A program made the position numbers and the translations under genes. Below are positions 30,865 to 38,727 of a stretch of 38,727 nt of DNA, piece by piece. Each line of letters opens with the position of its first letter. Position 1 is the first letter of the stretch. Source of the stretch: an uncultured Ruminiclostridium sp. (GTDB lineage Bacteria; Bacillota; Clostridia; Oscillospirales; Ruminococcaceae); NCBI GenBank assembly GCA_944386545.1, contig CALXBK010000015.1, forward strand, positions 1 to 38,727. Direction: 5' to 3'. Below the pieces are notes generated by a model, which searched no databases, had not been told where the DNA came from, and saw only the letters and a program-made list of their open reading frames with translations.

Positions 30865-32419
30865 ATGAAGATAAGATTTATAGAGCCGGGAAACAGGCCC
30901 TGCAAAAAAACAATACAAAACCGCTTTATTTACGATAAATACATACGCACACCCTCAAACGGAATGATAACCCTTGCGACAATTCTGAACATGGAATATG
31001 ACGATGTATACTGTTACGGCGAGTCCATCTCGGAAATCGTGTGGGAGGATATTTACGACGCAGATATAGTGTTTATAACTTAGGCAAGATGTCCCCCGCC
31101 TCTAAGGCGGCGGGTTCCATATTCAGTTTCAGTTGGGGTTCAATCCGCAACTGAAACTGAATCGCAGCTTCGCTGCGGCTTGCCACGTTGAATGACGGGG
31201 CAAGCCCCTTATTGAACCATATTCACCTTCAACGCAAACAGAGGCTATGAGCTGGCGCAGAGGATAAGAGAAAACAGAGGTGCGATGATAGTGTTCGGCG
31301 GGCTTCATGCGACGCTGAATTACACCGAAACGATAAACTGCTGCGACTGTGTACTGCGCGGCGAGGGCGACGAGCTGATTTTGCAGTTTACAAATGCGGT
31401 GCGCGACAAAAAAGCATAGCTCTGCCGGAGTAATTTATAAGGAAAACGATGAAATAAAAAGCGGCGGCGAGCCGCTAATTCCCGAAAATATCGACACGAT
31501 ACCTGACAGAAATCTGCTGTATAAATTTAAGGAAAGCACAAGGTACGATCCCGTGTGGCCGCAGGTGCACGCTTCAAAAAGCTGTCCGCACAACTGCGAT
31601 TATTGCGCATTGGTTGCGGCGTTCGGCGGAAAGGTGCGCACCCGCCCCTCCAAAAAGCGTGGCGGACGATATTGAAGCCGCCATCGAATTTTTCAGCAGT
31701 CATAAAAGGCTTGTAAAGGCGCTGTGGATAACCGACGACAACTTTTTGCAGACAGAAGCCGGGCAATTGAGGTGCTTAACGAAATTATTAAGCGGGGAAT
31801 AAAATATTACTTCACCGTCCAGATAAGATATGAGGTAGGCTTTGACGATGAAATGCTGGAGCTGCTCAAAAAATCGGGCTTCGGAGAGCTTGCGATGGGT
31901 ATAGAGTTTTTAGAGGACGAATCCTTTCAGAATTACAACAAAAAGAGCAGTTGTGAAGAAATACTGCGCTCGGTGAAGAATATACAGCGGCACGGCATAA
32001 GAACGAGAGGCCTGTTCATCTTCGGAGCGGATAATCATACAAAGGGCATAGGACGCCGCCTTGCGGATTTTGTCATAAAGAACAATATATGCGGCGTGCT
32101 TATCCGGTCAATGTATTTTATCCCCGGCACGCCCGTCTATGAAACCCACAAGGATAAGCTCATAAGCACAACCGACTGGTCAAGAAACATAGGCAAGGTG
32201 GTGCATTTCCCCAAAAATATGACTCCTGCCCAGTTACAGCGTGAGATAATAACCGCAACCGCAAAAATCTACTCCTTCGGGCGGTTTGTGAAAGCGCTGC
32301 TGTGCAAAAGAGGGATTGAACGCACCTTATTTTTAGGCGAGTGCTTCCGGCAGAAAAGCGTGCGGCACGACCTTAAAAAGGAGCTTAAATACTTTGAGAG
32401 CTTAACATCCGCCGAATAA
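30865..32419 (+). pseudogene. B12-binding-type radical SAM protein, interrupted by a repeat and frameshifts
   Basis: The pieces together give a radical SAM enzyme of about 470 residues. An N-terminal cobalamin-binding-like domain (MKIRFIEPGNRPCKKTIQNR to DADIVFIT) is cut at 31080 by repeat copy 3 and resumes as IFTFNANRGYELAQRIRENR with the typical FGGLHATLN and CVLRGEGDE. The [4Fe-4S] motif is CPHNCDYC, followed by the barrel (ITDDNFL; RGIKYYFTVQIRYEVGFDDE; LAMGIEFLEDESFQNYNKKS). Frame changes occur near 31408-31413 (A run), near 31640-31658 and near 31743-31747 (T run). The gene is not functional as written; homopolymer sequencing errors could explain some shifts but not the repeat. It ends 18 nt inside the convergent PH-domain gene. 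Confidence 0.85.
31074..31216 (+). repeat. Multi-hairpin dispersed repeat, copy 3 (inside radical SAM gene)
   Basis: Nearly identical to copy 2 but with GCGGGTTCCAT after hairpin 1, and with CCGC for CCCC in the long stem, giving a G-G mismatch. The reading frame before and after the insertion is the same (about 138 nt added). The reconstructed empty site reads ATAACCATATTCACC, encoding ITIFT, with AAC present at both edges. The insert begins with a TAG in the gene's frame. Confidence 0.92.
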
Positions 32420-33757
32420 ACCGAATATCCGACTGTTCCCCTGCACTTCGCAGGGGATATTTTTTACCCTTACCCTGCGTTTAAGCCCGACCGCATAAAC
32501 CGATATATTGCAGGCATTTCTTCTTTTCTGAAAGGGCGTGCTTCTCAGCCTTATCTTACCTGCTTTGTCTGTATAAAGCTCCGTGCAAAACAGCCTTGAG
32601 CCGTTTGCATGGCGCAGGACAAGCTTTTCGCCGCAAACGCCGAGGGAGGTATAAAAGCAGTTTTTGATTGAGTATACTATTCTTTGAAACAGCAGAAGCG
32701 GTATAAAAAATACGAGCGCTTCCGCATTGTAAAACAGTCCTGCAGAAAAGCAAAATCCCGACACAAAGCACCCCATGCAAAACAGCGCACATGGAAACAG
32801 CACAAAGGAAAGGCGGCTTTTCGGCGAAGGGAAAACAGCTTTGTCCGAACACGGCTCATGCTCACCCTTTGTCGAGCAGAGCATAACGCCGCCGTTTTGG
32901 TAAAATCCGCTTGTCACTTTGCAAACGCTCTGTATGTGCGGCAAAAACAGGCTTTTTATAAAAATCTCTCCGCTTTCGTTTTCTCCGAAGTAGAGAGATT
33001 TTTTAAACAGCACCCCTCTTTTTGCATACACTCTGCCGCTTACCTTTCCTACAAGCGAGAAGGTATCGGAGCACACCGAGAGTATTTTTATAAAAAGCAA
33101 AATCAATCCCACAGCAAACAGCGCCGCGGGCAGTGAGCGTATCAGCCTTGCCGCCGTCGCAAGGTTTTCCTCCGCAAGCGCAGACAGGGTTTTCCCCGTG
33201 ATGATACCGAGCAGCGAAATAAGCGAAGCCGCCGTTGTAAGCCCGCTTTTGCTCCCAAGGTGGAATACGGCGCACAACAGCGAGGATATAAAGCTGTTTT
33301 TTCTCCTGTCGGCAATATTCCCGCACCCGAACAGCCTTTTGATTTCCTCCTCCGCTTGCGGCTTGCAGTAAATCCCCGCAAGCGGGCGGTCGGCGTTTTT
33401 AAGATACAGCGTGATTTTGCGGCATTTGAAAAGCTTTGTAATCGGATTTTCGGAGACGGTAACGCAGGAAATGCGCTCTTTGCTTGCCGAAAGCTCCTTT
33501 TTTAAAATCAGACCGCTTTTGAATAACAGAATATCCCCGCCCGGAAAGCAAAGCGAGGAGCAACGCTGTTTTATCACCGCACGGATAAACAGCAGGGATA
33601 TAACGGTTATATCCGCCTCGCTCCCCGCAAAGGCGTTTTGCACATCAAAGCCGAGGGCAAGCACCGTTCTTATAATCGGAACTGTGAGTATCCAGAAATA
33701 TTTTGTCAGCGAAAAAAACACCGTGACGGGGTGCGCTCTGAAAACCGATGTCTGCAT
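32402..33757 (-). CDS. Bacterial PH-domain (YdbT-like) membrane protein
   Basis: 451 residues, of the YdbT-like architecture with repeated bacterial PH (bPH2) domains between membrane helices. N-terminal helices (FSLTKYFWILTVPIIRTVLA) precede a PH-like unit (GDILLFKSGLILKKELSASK). A second membrane block (GLTTAASLISLLGIITGKTL; LPAALFAVGLILLFIKILSV) precedes another unit (SGRVYAKRGVLFKKSLYFGE), and a last helix pair leads to a third (YTSLGVCGEKLVLRHANGSR). Members in B. subtilis affect tolerance of certain antimicrobial peptides; the role here is unknown. AAAAAGGAGC precedes the ATG. Cysteine content is high. The 3' end overlaps the convergent radical SAM gene by 18 nt. Confidence 0.75.
   Translation of the reverse strand: MQTSVFRAHPVTVFFSLTKYFWILTVPIIRTVLALGFDVQNAFAGSEADITVISLLFIRAVIKQRCSSLCFPGGDILLFKSGLILKKELSASKERISCVTVSENPITKLFKCRKITLYLKNADRPLAGIYCKPQAEEEIKRLFGCGNIADRRKNSFISSLLCAVFHLGSKSGLTTAASLISLLGIITGKTLSALAEENLATAARLIRSLPAALFAVGLILLFIKILSVCSDTFSLVGKVSGRVYAKRGVLFKKSLYFGENESGEIFIKSLFLPHIQSVCKVTSGFYQNGGVMLCSTKGEHEPCSDKAVFPSPKSRLSFVLFPCALFCMGCFVSGFCFSAGLFYNAEALVFFIPLLLFQRIVYSIKNCFYTSLGVCGEKLVLRHANGSRLFCTELYTDKAGKIRLRSTPFQKRRNACNISVYAVGLKRRVRVKNIPCEVQGNSRIFGLFGGC
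32437..32465 (+). terminator. Terminator of the radical SAM gene inside the opposite gene
   Basis: TCCCCTGC-acttc-GCAGGGGA followed by TATTTTTT, 18 nt behind the radical SAM stop. On the minus strand the same DNA encodes the last residues of the PH-domain protein (KNIPCEVQGN). Confidence 0.8.
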
Positions 33758-33865
33758 AAAAAGCTCCTTTTTGACGTTGTAGGCGGTTATTATTGTTCCC
33801 GAAAAGGCAGAAAATAAAAATTTTGTGAAAACGGGACAATTCGATATTTATAAATCGTTAAATTC

Positions 33866-33894
33866 TTGCATTAAGATGAAAAAAGTGCTATACT
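33866..33894 (+). promoter_or_regulatory. Promoter of the ABC transporter operon
   Basis: TTGCAT, 17 nt and TATACT, about 25 nt before the ATPase ribosome site GAAAGGAG. The gap to the divergent PH-domain gene holds nothing else. Confidence 0.65.
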
Positions 33895-33924
33895 TAAAGG
33901 CAAAGGTCATGAAAGGAGAAGCAA

Positions 33925-34626
33925 ATGAGCTTTGTCAGACTGAGCGATATTACCAAGCAGTACAAAATGGGCGATATAATAATAAACGCAAACGATAAGG
34001 TCAGCTTTGAGATAAATAAGGGCGAGTTTGCGATAATAGTAGGTCCAAGCGGTTCGGGCAAGACCACCGTGCTTAATATACTCGGAGGAATGGATACCCC
34101 CACGTCGGGTAAATTTTTTGTAGATGAAAACGAGATAAGCGGATATAACAGAAAAGAGCTTATCTCTTACAGACGATACGATATAGGCTTTATATTCCAG
34201 TTTTATAACCTTATCCCGAACCTTACCGCAAAGGAGAACGTCGAGCTTTCCACCCGGAGCGCGAAGGATTTTATCCCCGCTGTTGAAATTTTAAAGAAGG
34301 TAGGGCTTGAAGAAAGGCTCAACAACTTCCCTGCCCAGCTTTCGGGCGGTGAACAGCAGAGAGTTGCTATCGCAAGAGCGCTTGCCAAAAAGCCTAAGCT
34401 CCTGCTTTGCGACGAGCCTACGGGTGCGCTTGACTACAATACGGGCAAGATGATACTAAAGCTTTTGCAGGACACCTGCCGCAATGAAAACATGACGGTA
34501 ATACTTGTTACGCACAACTCTGCGATATGCCCCATGGCAGACAGGGTTATAAGAATGAAGAGCAGTAAAATAAGCGAAATTGAGGTGAACGAGACTCCTA
34601 CACCCGTTGAAGAGATAGAGTGGTAA
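33925..34626 (+). CDS. ABC transporter ATP-binding protein (MacB/LolD type)
   Basis: 233 residues, cytoplasmic ATPase for the giant permease that follows 13 nt later. Walker [11 protein letters not shown] (residues 39-48), Q-loop [14 protein letters not shown], signature [15 protein letters not shown], Walker [13 protein letters not shown] and H-loop VTHN are all present. The order and the [13 protein letters not shown] start are those of MacB/LolD/FtsE-like ATPases, which drive mechanotransmission rather than ordinary transport in many cases. GAAAGGAG precedes the ATG. Confidence 0.94.
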   Translation: MSFVRLSDITKQYKMGDIIINANDKVSFEINKGEFAIIVGPSGSGKTTVLNILGGMDTPTSGKFFVDENEISGYNRKELISYRRYDIGFIFQFYNLIPNLTAKENVELSTRSAKDFIPAVEILKKVGLEERLNNFPAQLSGGEQQRVAIARALAKKPKLLLCDEPTGALDYNTGKMILKLLQDTCRNENMTVILVTHNSAICPMADRVIRMKSSKISEIEVNETPTPVEEIEW

Positions 34627-34639
34627 GGGAGGCTCGGCA

Positions 34640-37600
34640 ATGAAGAATGTAATGCTAAAAAACACCCTTGCCGAAATACGCAGGACGAAAAGCCGCTTTT
34701 TGTCGATTTTCGGAATTATTGCTATCGGTACGGGATTTTTCGGCGGTCTGCTTGCGTCTGCACCGGATATGAGATTTTCGGCGGACAGCTATTACGACCG
34801 CACTCACCTGCTTGATTACAGGCTGGTATCAACCTACGGCTTTGATGATAAGGACATTGAGGCGTTAAAAGCCGAGCTTGACGGAGCAACGGTTTATCCC
34901 GGCTATTTCACAGATGCGTTTATCAACACCGATTCGGGCGAAAAAGAGGTAGCGAGGGTATATTCGCTTGACGTTACGGGAGAAAACAATCCCTATAATT
35001 CCCTTGATATAGTCGAGGGACGGCTGCCGCAAAGCCCCGATGAATGTATCATAGATTCGGGAAAGCTCGTAGCGGGCTATGAAATCGGCGACAAGATAGT
35101 TTTCGGAGGAGATGAGGACAGCGATATAGGCGACACCCTCTCCCGCACCGAATATACAATAACGGGGCGCTTTGAGTCCTCGATGTACATCTCGGACACC
35201 GAGAGGGGAAATACCACCATGGGAAGCGGCTCTGTATATATGCTTTGCTATATTCCCGCAGAGAATTTCATTACCGATGTATACACGCAGATAGTTATAA
35301 CAAGCGACGAGCTTAAACAGTACAACTGCTACTCCGATGAGTATGAGCAGGCGCGGGACAAGCTTGGCGACAGGATACGGCAAATAGCAGACAGGCGTGA
35401 AACCGAGCGTTTTGACGATATTGTCACAGAGGCGAGAGAAGAGCTTGCTGATGCCAAAAAAGAGCTTGACGATGCGAAAAAGGACGCTTATGCCGAAATA
35501 GCAGACGGTGAAAAGGAGCTTGCCGACGCAAAGGCAGAGCTTGACGAAGCGGGTCCGCAGATAGAGGATGCGAGAACAGAGCTTGAAAACGGCAAAAAGG
35601 AGCTTGAGGACGGCAAAAAGGAGCTTGACGAAGCGTTTTCTCAGATAGAGGACGCAAGAGAGGAGCTTGAAAGCGGCAAGAAAGAGCTTGACGAGGCAAA
35701 AGCGGAAATAGACGATGCAAGGCCGCAGTTTGAGCAGGCAAAAAAAGAGCTTGACGAAGCCAAAAAGGAGCTTGACGAGGGTAAGGCTCAGCTTGACGCC
35801 TCGAAAATACAGCTTGACGAAAACGAAAAGCTTCTTGCCCAAACAAAGGCACAGCTTGACGGCGCAAAAACACAGTTAGACCAAACCAAAACACAGCTTG
35901 ACAAGACAAAGGCGCTGCTTGACAGCACCGCCGCAGAGCTTGAAGCCAATCAGAAGACGATAGATAAATCAAGAGCCGAGCTTGAAGCGGCTCTTGAGGC
36001 GGGATATATATCCGAAGAACAGGCGAATAATGAGCTTAAAAAGCTTGATACGGCTCAAGCACAGCTTAACGACAGCAAGGAACGGTACGAGCAAAGCCTT
36101 GTTGAATACAGCACGGGATATGCTCTGTACGAGCAGAACCTCGGGCAGTACAACGAGGGCTATGCTGAGTATGAACAGGGCAAGGCTCAGTTTGATCAAG
36201 GGTACGCACAGTACGCCGCCGCAGTCCAAAAGTACGAAAACGGACTTGCACAGTATGAAAGCGGCCTTGCCGAATATGAGGAAGGCTACGCAACATTCCT
36301 TGAGGGCATAAAAGCCTATGAGGAAGGGATTAGTGAATACGAGAACGGAAAAAAGCTGCTGGATGAAAAATACGCCCAGTATCTTGACGGCGTTGCGGCG
36401 TACGAGCAGGGTGTTGAGGAATACGAGAACGGCAAAGCTGAGGTTGAACAAAAATACGCCGAATATCTCGATGGCTTGACACAGTATGAGGACGGCGCAA
36501 AAGAGCTTGACGACGCAAAAGCTGAGGCGGAAAAGGAATTTGCGGACGCAGAAAAGGAAATCGCAGACGCAGAGGCTGAAATAAACGAACTTGAGTCCCC
36601 GGAATGGTTTCTCTTTACAAGGGACGACAACCCCGGATATACCGAATACGGGCAGAACTCCGAAAGAATAAAAAACATCGCCTTGGTGTTCCCGCTGTTC
36701 TTCGTCATGGTGGCGGCTCTTGTCTGCCTTACCACAATGACTCGAATGGTAGACGAGCAAAGAACACAGATAGGTACGCTCAAAGCTCTGGGATATTCCA
36801 ATGCGGCGATAATCTCAAAATACATGATTTACGCACTTACCGCGAGCGTATTCGGCGCAGTAGTGGGACTGGGCGTGGGACTTCTGATGTTCCCTGCAAT
36901 TATTATCAAGGCTTATGCCATGATGTACAACATTGACGATCCTGTACTGCCGTATGACTTCACGATAATGGGCGTGACAACAGCCGCAGCAATATTGCTT
37001 ACCGTGCTGACGGTATATTTCTCCTGCAAGGGAATTTTAGCGGACTGCCCTGCCTCGCTCATGCGCCCCAAAACTCCCAAAAGCGGCAAGAAGATATTGC
37101 TTGAAAGAATTACCCCCGTATGGAATCGTCTGTCGTTCAGCCACAAGGTGACGATGAGAAATCTTTTCCGCTACAAGCGCAGAATGCTTATGACCGTGGT
37201 GGGAATTGCAGGCTGTACCGCACTTGTGCTGACGGGCTTCGGCGTTTATGACAGCATAAACGACATACTGGTAAAGCAGTTTGACGAGATAAGCAACTAT
37301 ACGGGCATTGTCGCATACGAAAGCGACGAGCTTGAAAGTACCGACGAGCTGCAAAAAATACTCTCCGACTACGGATGTGACGGAAAAGAAATCTACCAGA
37401 AGCAAATATCCGTGCAGGCAGGCGACAGACCTGTTGACGCCTATATTTTCTCGGCCGACAGCAATGAAACCATTTCCCGGTTTGTCACGGTAAAGGACAG
37501 ATTTACGGGCGAAATCTACACCGTCGGCGATGACGGAGTAATAATAAACGAAAAGCTCGCTTCCCTGCTCGGCGATGTTAAAAAGGGTGACAGCATAACG

Positions 37601-38275
37601 CTGTCGCTGTCGGATACAAAGCGCGCCGAGGTGACGGTAAGCGAGATATGCGAAAATTATGCAAACCATTATGTATATCTCACGGACGCCCTTTATGAAA
37701 AGCTGGCGGGAAGCGCACCTGTGCCCAACAGCTGTTTCTTCAACGCCGAAAGCGGCGACGTGCCGGAGGACAGTCGGAACAAGCTTGCGTCCGAGCTTAT
37801 GAAAATTGACGGCGTAATGGGCGTAAGCTTTAAGACCGAGGTTATGGGAACCTTCCGGGATATGCTCAAATCGCTCTTGCTTGTAGTAGTGGTGCTGATA
37901 GTAAGCGCCGGCGCACTTGCATTTATCGTTCTTTATAACCTTATCAATATCAATATCAACGAGCGCATTAGAGAGATAGCGTCGTTAAAGGTGCTTGGCT
38001 TTTACGACAAAGAGGTGTCGATGTATGTGTTCAGAGAGATAATTCTGCTCACCCTGCTCGGAACGGCGGCAGGCGTGCTGTTCGGCAGAATTCTGGTGGA
38101 TTTCGTTATACGCACGGCAGAAATCGACCAGGTTATGTTTGGCAGAGAGGTGCATCTTGCAAGCTACCTGCTGTCAATTGCAATAACGCTTTTCTTTGCA
38201 GTTATAGTAATGCTGTTTATGCATAAACGATTAAAGAATGTGGATATGGTAGAGGCTCTCAAGAGCGTAGAATAA
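34640..38275 (+). CDS. Giant FtsX-type ABC permease with a long extracellular coiled-coil stalk
   Basis: 1211 residues. One membrane helix near 20-40, then a MacB-like outer domain to about 250, then some 400 residues of heptad coil, then the first FtsX membrane block near 680-800 (MTRMVDEQRTQIGTLKALGY), a second outer domain, and the last FtsX block near 1075-1205 (REIASLKVLGFYDKEVSMYV). The coil has two styles: residues about 255-450 repeat KKELDDA-like heptads, and about 480-650 repeat YENGLAQ-like heptads rich in Tyr and Gly. A break with LEAGYISEEQ lies between, so it may fold back as an antiparallel hairpin. GGGAGG precedes the ATG. Substrate unknown; export or envelope signalling are possible. 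Confidence 0.9.
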   Translation: MKNVMLKNTLAEIRRTKSRFLSIFGIIAIGTGFFGGLLASAPDMRFSADSYYDRTHLLDYRLVSTYGFDDKDIEALKAELDGATVYPGYFTDAFINTDSGEKEVARVYSLDVTGENNPYNSLDIVEGRLPQSPDECIIDSGKLVAGYEIGDKIVFGGDEDSDIGDTLSRTEYTITGRFESSMYISDTERGNTTMGSGSVYMLCYIPAENFITDVYTQIVITSDELKQYNCYSDEYEQARDKLGDRIRQIADRRETERFDDIVTEAREELADAKKELDDAKKDAYAEIADGEKELADAKAELDEAGPQIEDARTELENGKKELEDGKKELDEAFSQIEDAREELESGKKELDEAKAEIDDARPQFEQAKKELDEAKKELDEGKAQLDASKIQLDENEKLLAQTKAQLDGAKTQLDQTKTQLDKTKALLDSTAAELEANQKTIDKSRAELEAALEAGYISEEQANNELKKLDTAQAQLNDSKERYEQSLVEYSTGYALYEQNLGQYNEGYAEYEQGKAQFDQGYAQYAAAVQKYENGLAQYESGLAEYEEGYATFLEGIKAYEEGISEYENGKKLLDEKYAQYLDGVAAYEQGVEEYENGKAEVEQKYAEYLDGLTQYEDGAKELDDAKAEAEKEFADAEKEIADAEAEINELESPEWFLFTRDDNPGYTEYGQNSERIKNIALVFPLFFVMVAALVCLTTMTRMVDEQRTQIGTLKALGYSNAAIISKYMIYALTASVFGAVVGLGVGLLMFPAIIIKAYAMMYNIDDPVLPYDFTIMGVTTAAAILLTVLTVYFSCKGILADCPASLMRPKTPKSGKKILLERITPVWNRLSFSHKVTMRNLFRYKRRMLMTVVGIAGCTALVLTGFGVYDSINDILVKQFDEISNYTGIVAYESDELESTDELQKILSDYGCDGKEIYQKQISVQAGDRPVDAYIFSADSNETISRFVTVKDRFTGEIYTVGDDGVIINEKLASLLGDVKKGDSITLSLSDTKRAEVTVSEICENYANHYVYLTDALYEKLAGSAPVPNSCFFNAESGDVPEDSRNKLASELMKIDGVMGVSFKTEVMGTFRDMLKSLLLVVVVLIVSAGALAFIVLYNLINININERIREIASLKVLGFYDKEVSMYVFREIILLTLLGTAAGVLFGRILVDFVIRTAEIDQVMFGREVHLASYLLSIAITLFFAVIVMLFMHKRLKNVDMVEALKSVE

Positions 38276-38296
38276 ACCGTGTCCGAGGAGGTGTCT

Positions 38297-38727
38297 ATGA
38301 AATCGGGGAAGGCTCTGTTAGCGGTGGCAACAGCAGCTGCGGCGGTTGGCGCGGCAGTATACGCAAAGCGAAAAATAAAGCAGGCGGCAAACCCGCTTAA
38401 AAAACAGCAGGCCGTCAAAAAGCGCATTGTAGTCAGCGGCTCAGATGAACAGAGCCAAAGAGAGGTAATTCAGGGTAAAATCGACAAGGCAAGGCAGGAA
38501 ATGCCCCTGATATTCGAGGAAGAGCCGCTGAAGGAGCAAGGCGTAAGCTTTGAAAAGGTTTTCGACCGCTTTAACCGACTTGAAAAGCCGACAGAAGCGG
38601 AAGCACCTGTTGAAACGGAGCAGGAAGAAGCTGTCGAAGCGGAAGCTCCTGTTGAAGAAGAACGGGAAATAACAGCCGAAGCGGAAAGCCCTATTCAAAA
38701 TGAGCAAAGCGTAAGCATTGAAAATGT
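38297..38727 (+). CDS. Membrane-anchored acidic protein, C-terminus beyond window
   Basis: The first 143 codons of a protein of unknown function. ATG at 38297 has GAGGAGG 5 nt upstream. An N-terminal helix (ALLAVATAAAAVGAAVYA) is followed by a basic patch (KRKIKQAANPLKKQQAVKKR), a helical part (GVSFEKVFDRFNRLEKP) and then acidic repeats such as EAEAPVE. It lies 21 nt behind the permease gene, probably in the same operon. The frame is open to the window edge. Confidence 0.7.
   Translation, partial: MKSGKALLAVATAAAAVGAAVYAKRKIKQAANPLKKQQAVKKRIVVSGSDEQSQREVIQGKIDKARQEMPLIFEEEPLKEQGVSFEKVFDRFNRLEKPTEAEAPVETEQEEAVEAEAPVEEEREITAEAESPIQNEQSVSIEN

Noticed and set aside
35430..36590. DNA tandem repeats in the permease, considered as CRISPR or minisatellite
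   Set aside because: The periodicity is 21 nt (heptads) with variable sequence and a continuous reading frame; there are no identical repeats with unique spacers.
34865..36825. Long antisense frames opposite the permease coiled coil (up to 325 codons)
   Set aside because: They are a by-product of the biased GAGCTTGAC-type codons of the heptad repeats; no ribosome sites, and the translations are low-complexity Leu/Phe/Arg mixtures.

Overview
The window looks like a low-to-mid GC, spore-forming Firmicute of the gut Clostridia, probably Oscillospiraceae/Ruminococcaceae (a Ruminococcus or [Eubacterium] siraeum-like genome is my guess). The grounds are dipicolinate synthase genes dpaA-dpaB, strong AGGAGG ribosome sites, TTGACA/TATAAT promoters, a SAM-I riboswitch on metK, a phi3T/B. 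subtilis-type ThyA, and remnants of a Tn1549-like conjugative element.

Region 1 (1-9391) is accessory DNA, almost all on the minus strand. It holds a Tn1549-type integrase (cut by the window edge), an excisionase-like gene, a 5'-truncated MazF, a 3'-truncated DUF3991/Toprim gene, a Fic protein with palindromic promoter DNA, and a small gene of the same element. Two blocks of unrelated DNA interrupt it. About 2.9 kb (near 1742-4690) carries lipoproteins, a zinc-ribbon membrane protein and an XRE regulator. About 2 kb (near 7030-9111) carries a TetR regulator whose start codon reads ATA and a secreted DUF6273-like gene with two in-frame TGA codons. The whole stretch reads as a decayed integrative element.

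Region 2 (9392-25711) is core chromosome: galU and an SCP2-domain protein with a histone-H1-like tail (both minus), then a long plus-strand series: dpaA, dpaB, aspartokinase, a DUF115-like protein, thyA, a DnaQ-like exonuclease, a sialate O-acetylesterase-like SGNH hydrolase, malQ, pth, mfd, a membrane protein and aroK. A bidirectional terminator separates aroK from the convergent metK.

Region 3 (25768-32419) has metK behind an S-box riboswitch with an enlarged P2 region, a zinc-ribbon/TPM-like pair in which the TPM-like protein seems to have lost its TPM domain, guaB behind duplicated promoters and a possible attenuator, and a broken radical SAM gene. The IMP dehydrogenase is strikingly like that of the protozoan Tritrichomonas foetus. 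Region 4 (32402-38727) has a bacterial-PH membrane protein, an ABC ATPase with a giant FtsX-type permease carrying about 400 residues of coiled coil, and the start of another membrane-anchored protein.

The most unusual item is a dispersed repeat of about 140 nt made of several hairpins. Three full copies (9392-9533, 12780-12922, 31074-31216) and one terminal fragment (17398-17423) are present. One copy sits inside the radical SAM gene, one in the aspartokinase leader and one directly behind galU. It has subterminal hairpins, no obvious terminal inverted repeats, and a shared TATAAC at the left edge, which suggests a non-autonomous IS200/IS605-like element or a mobile structured RNA.
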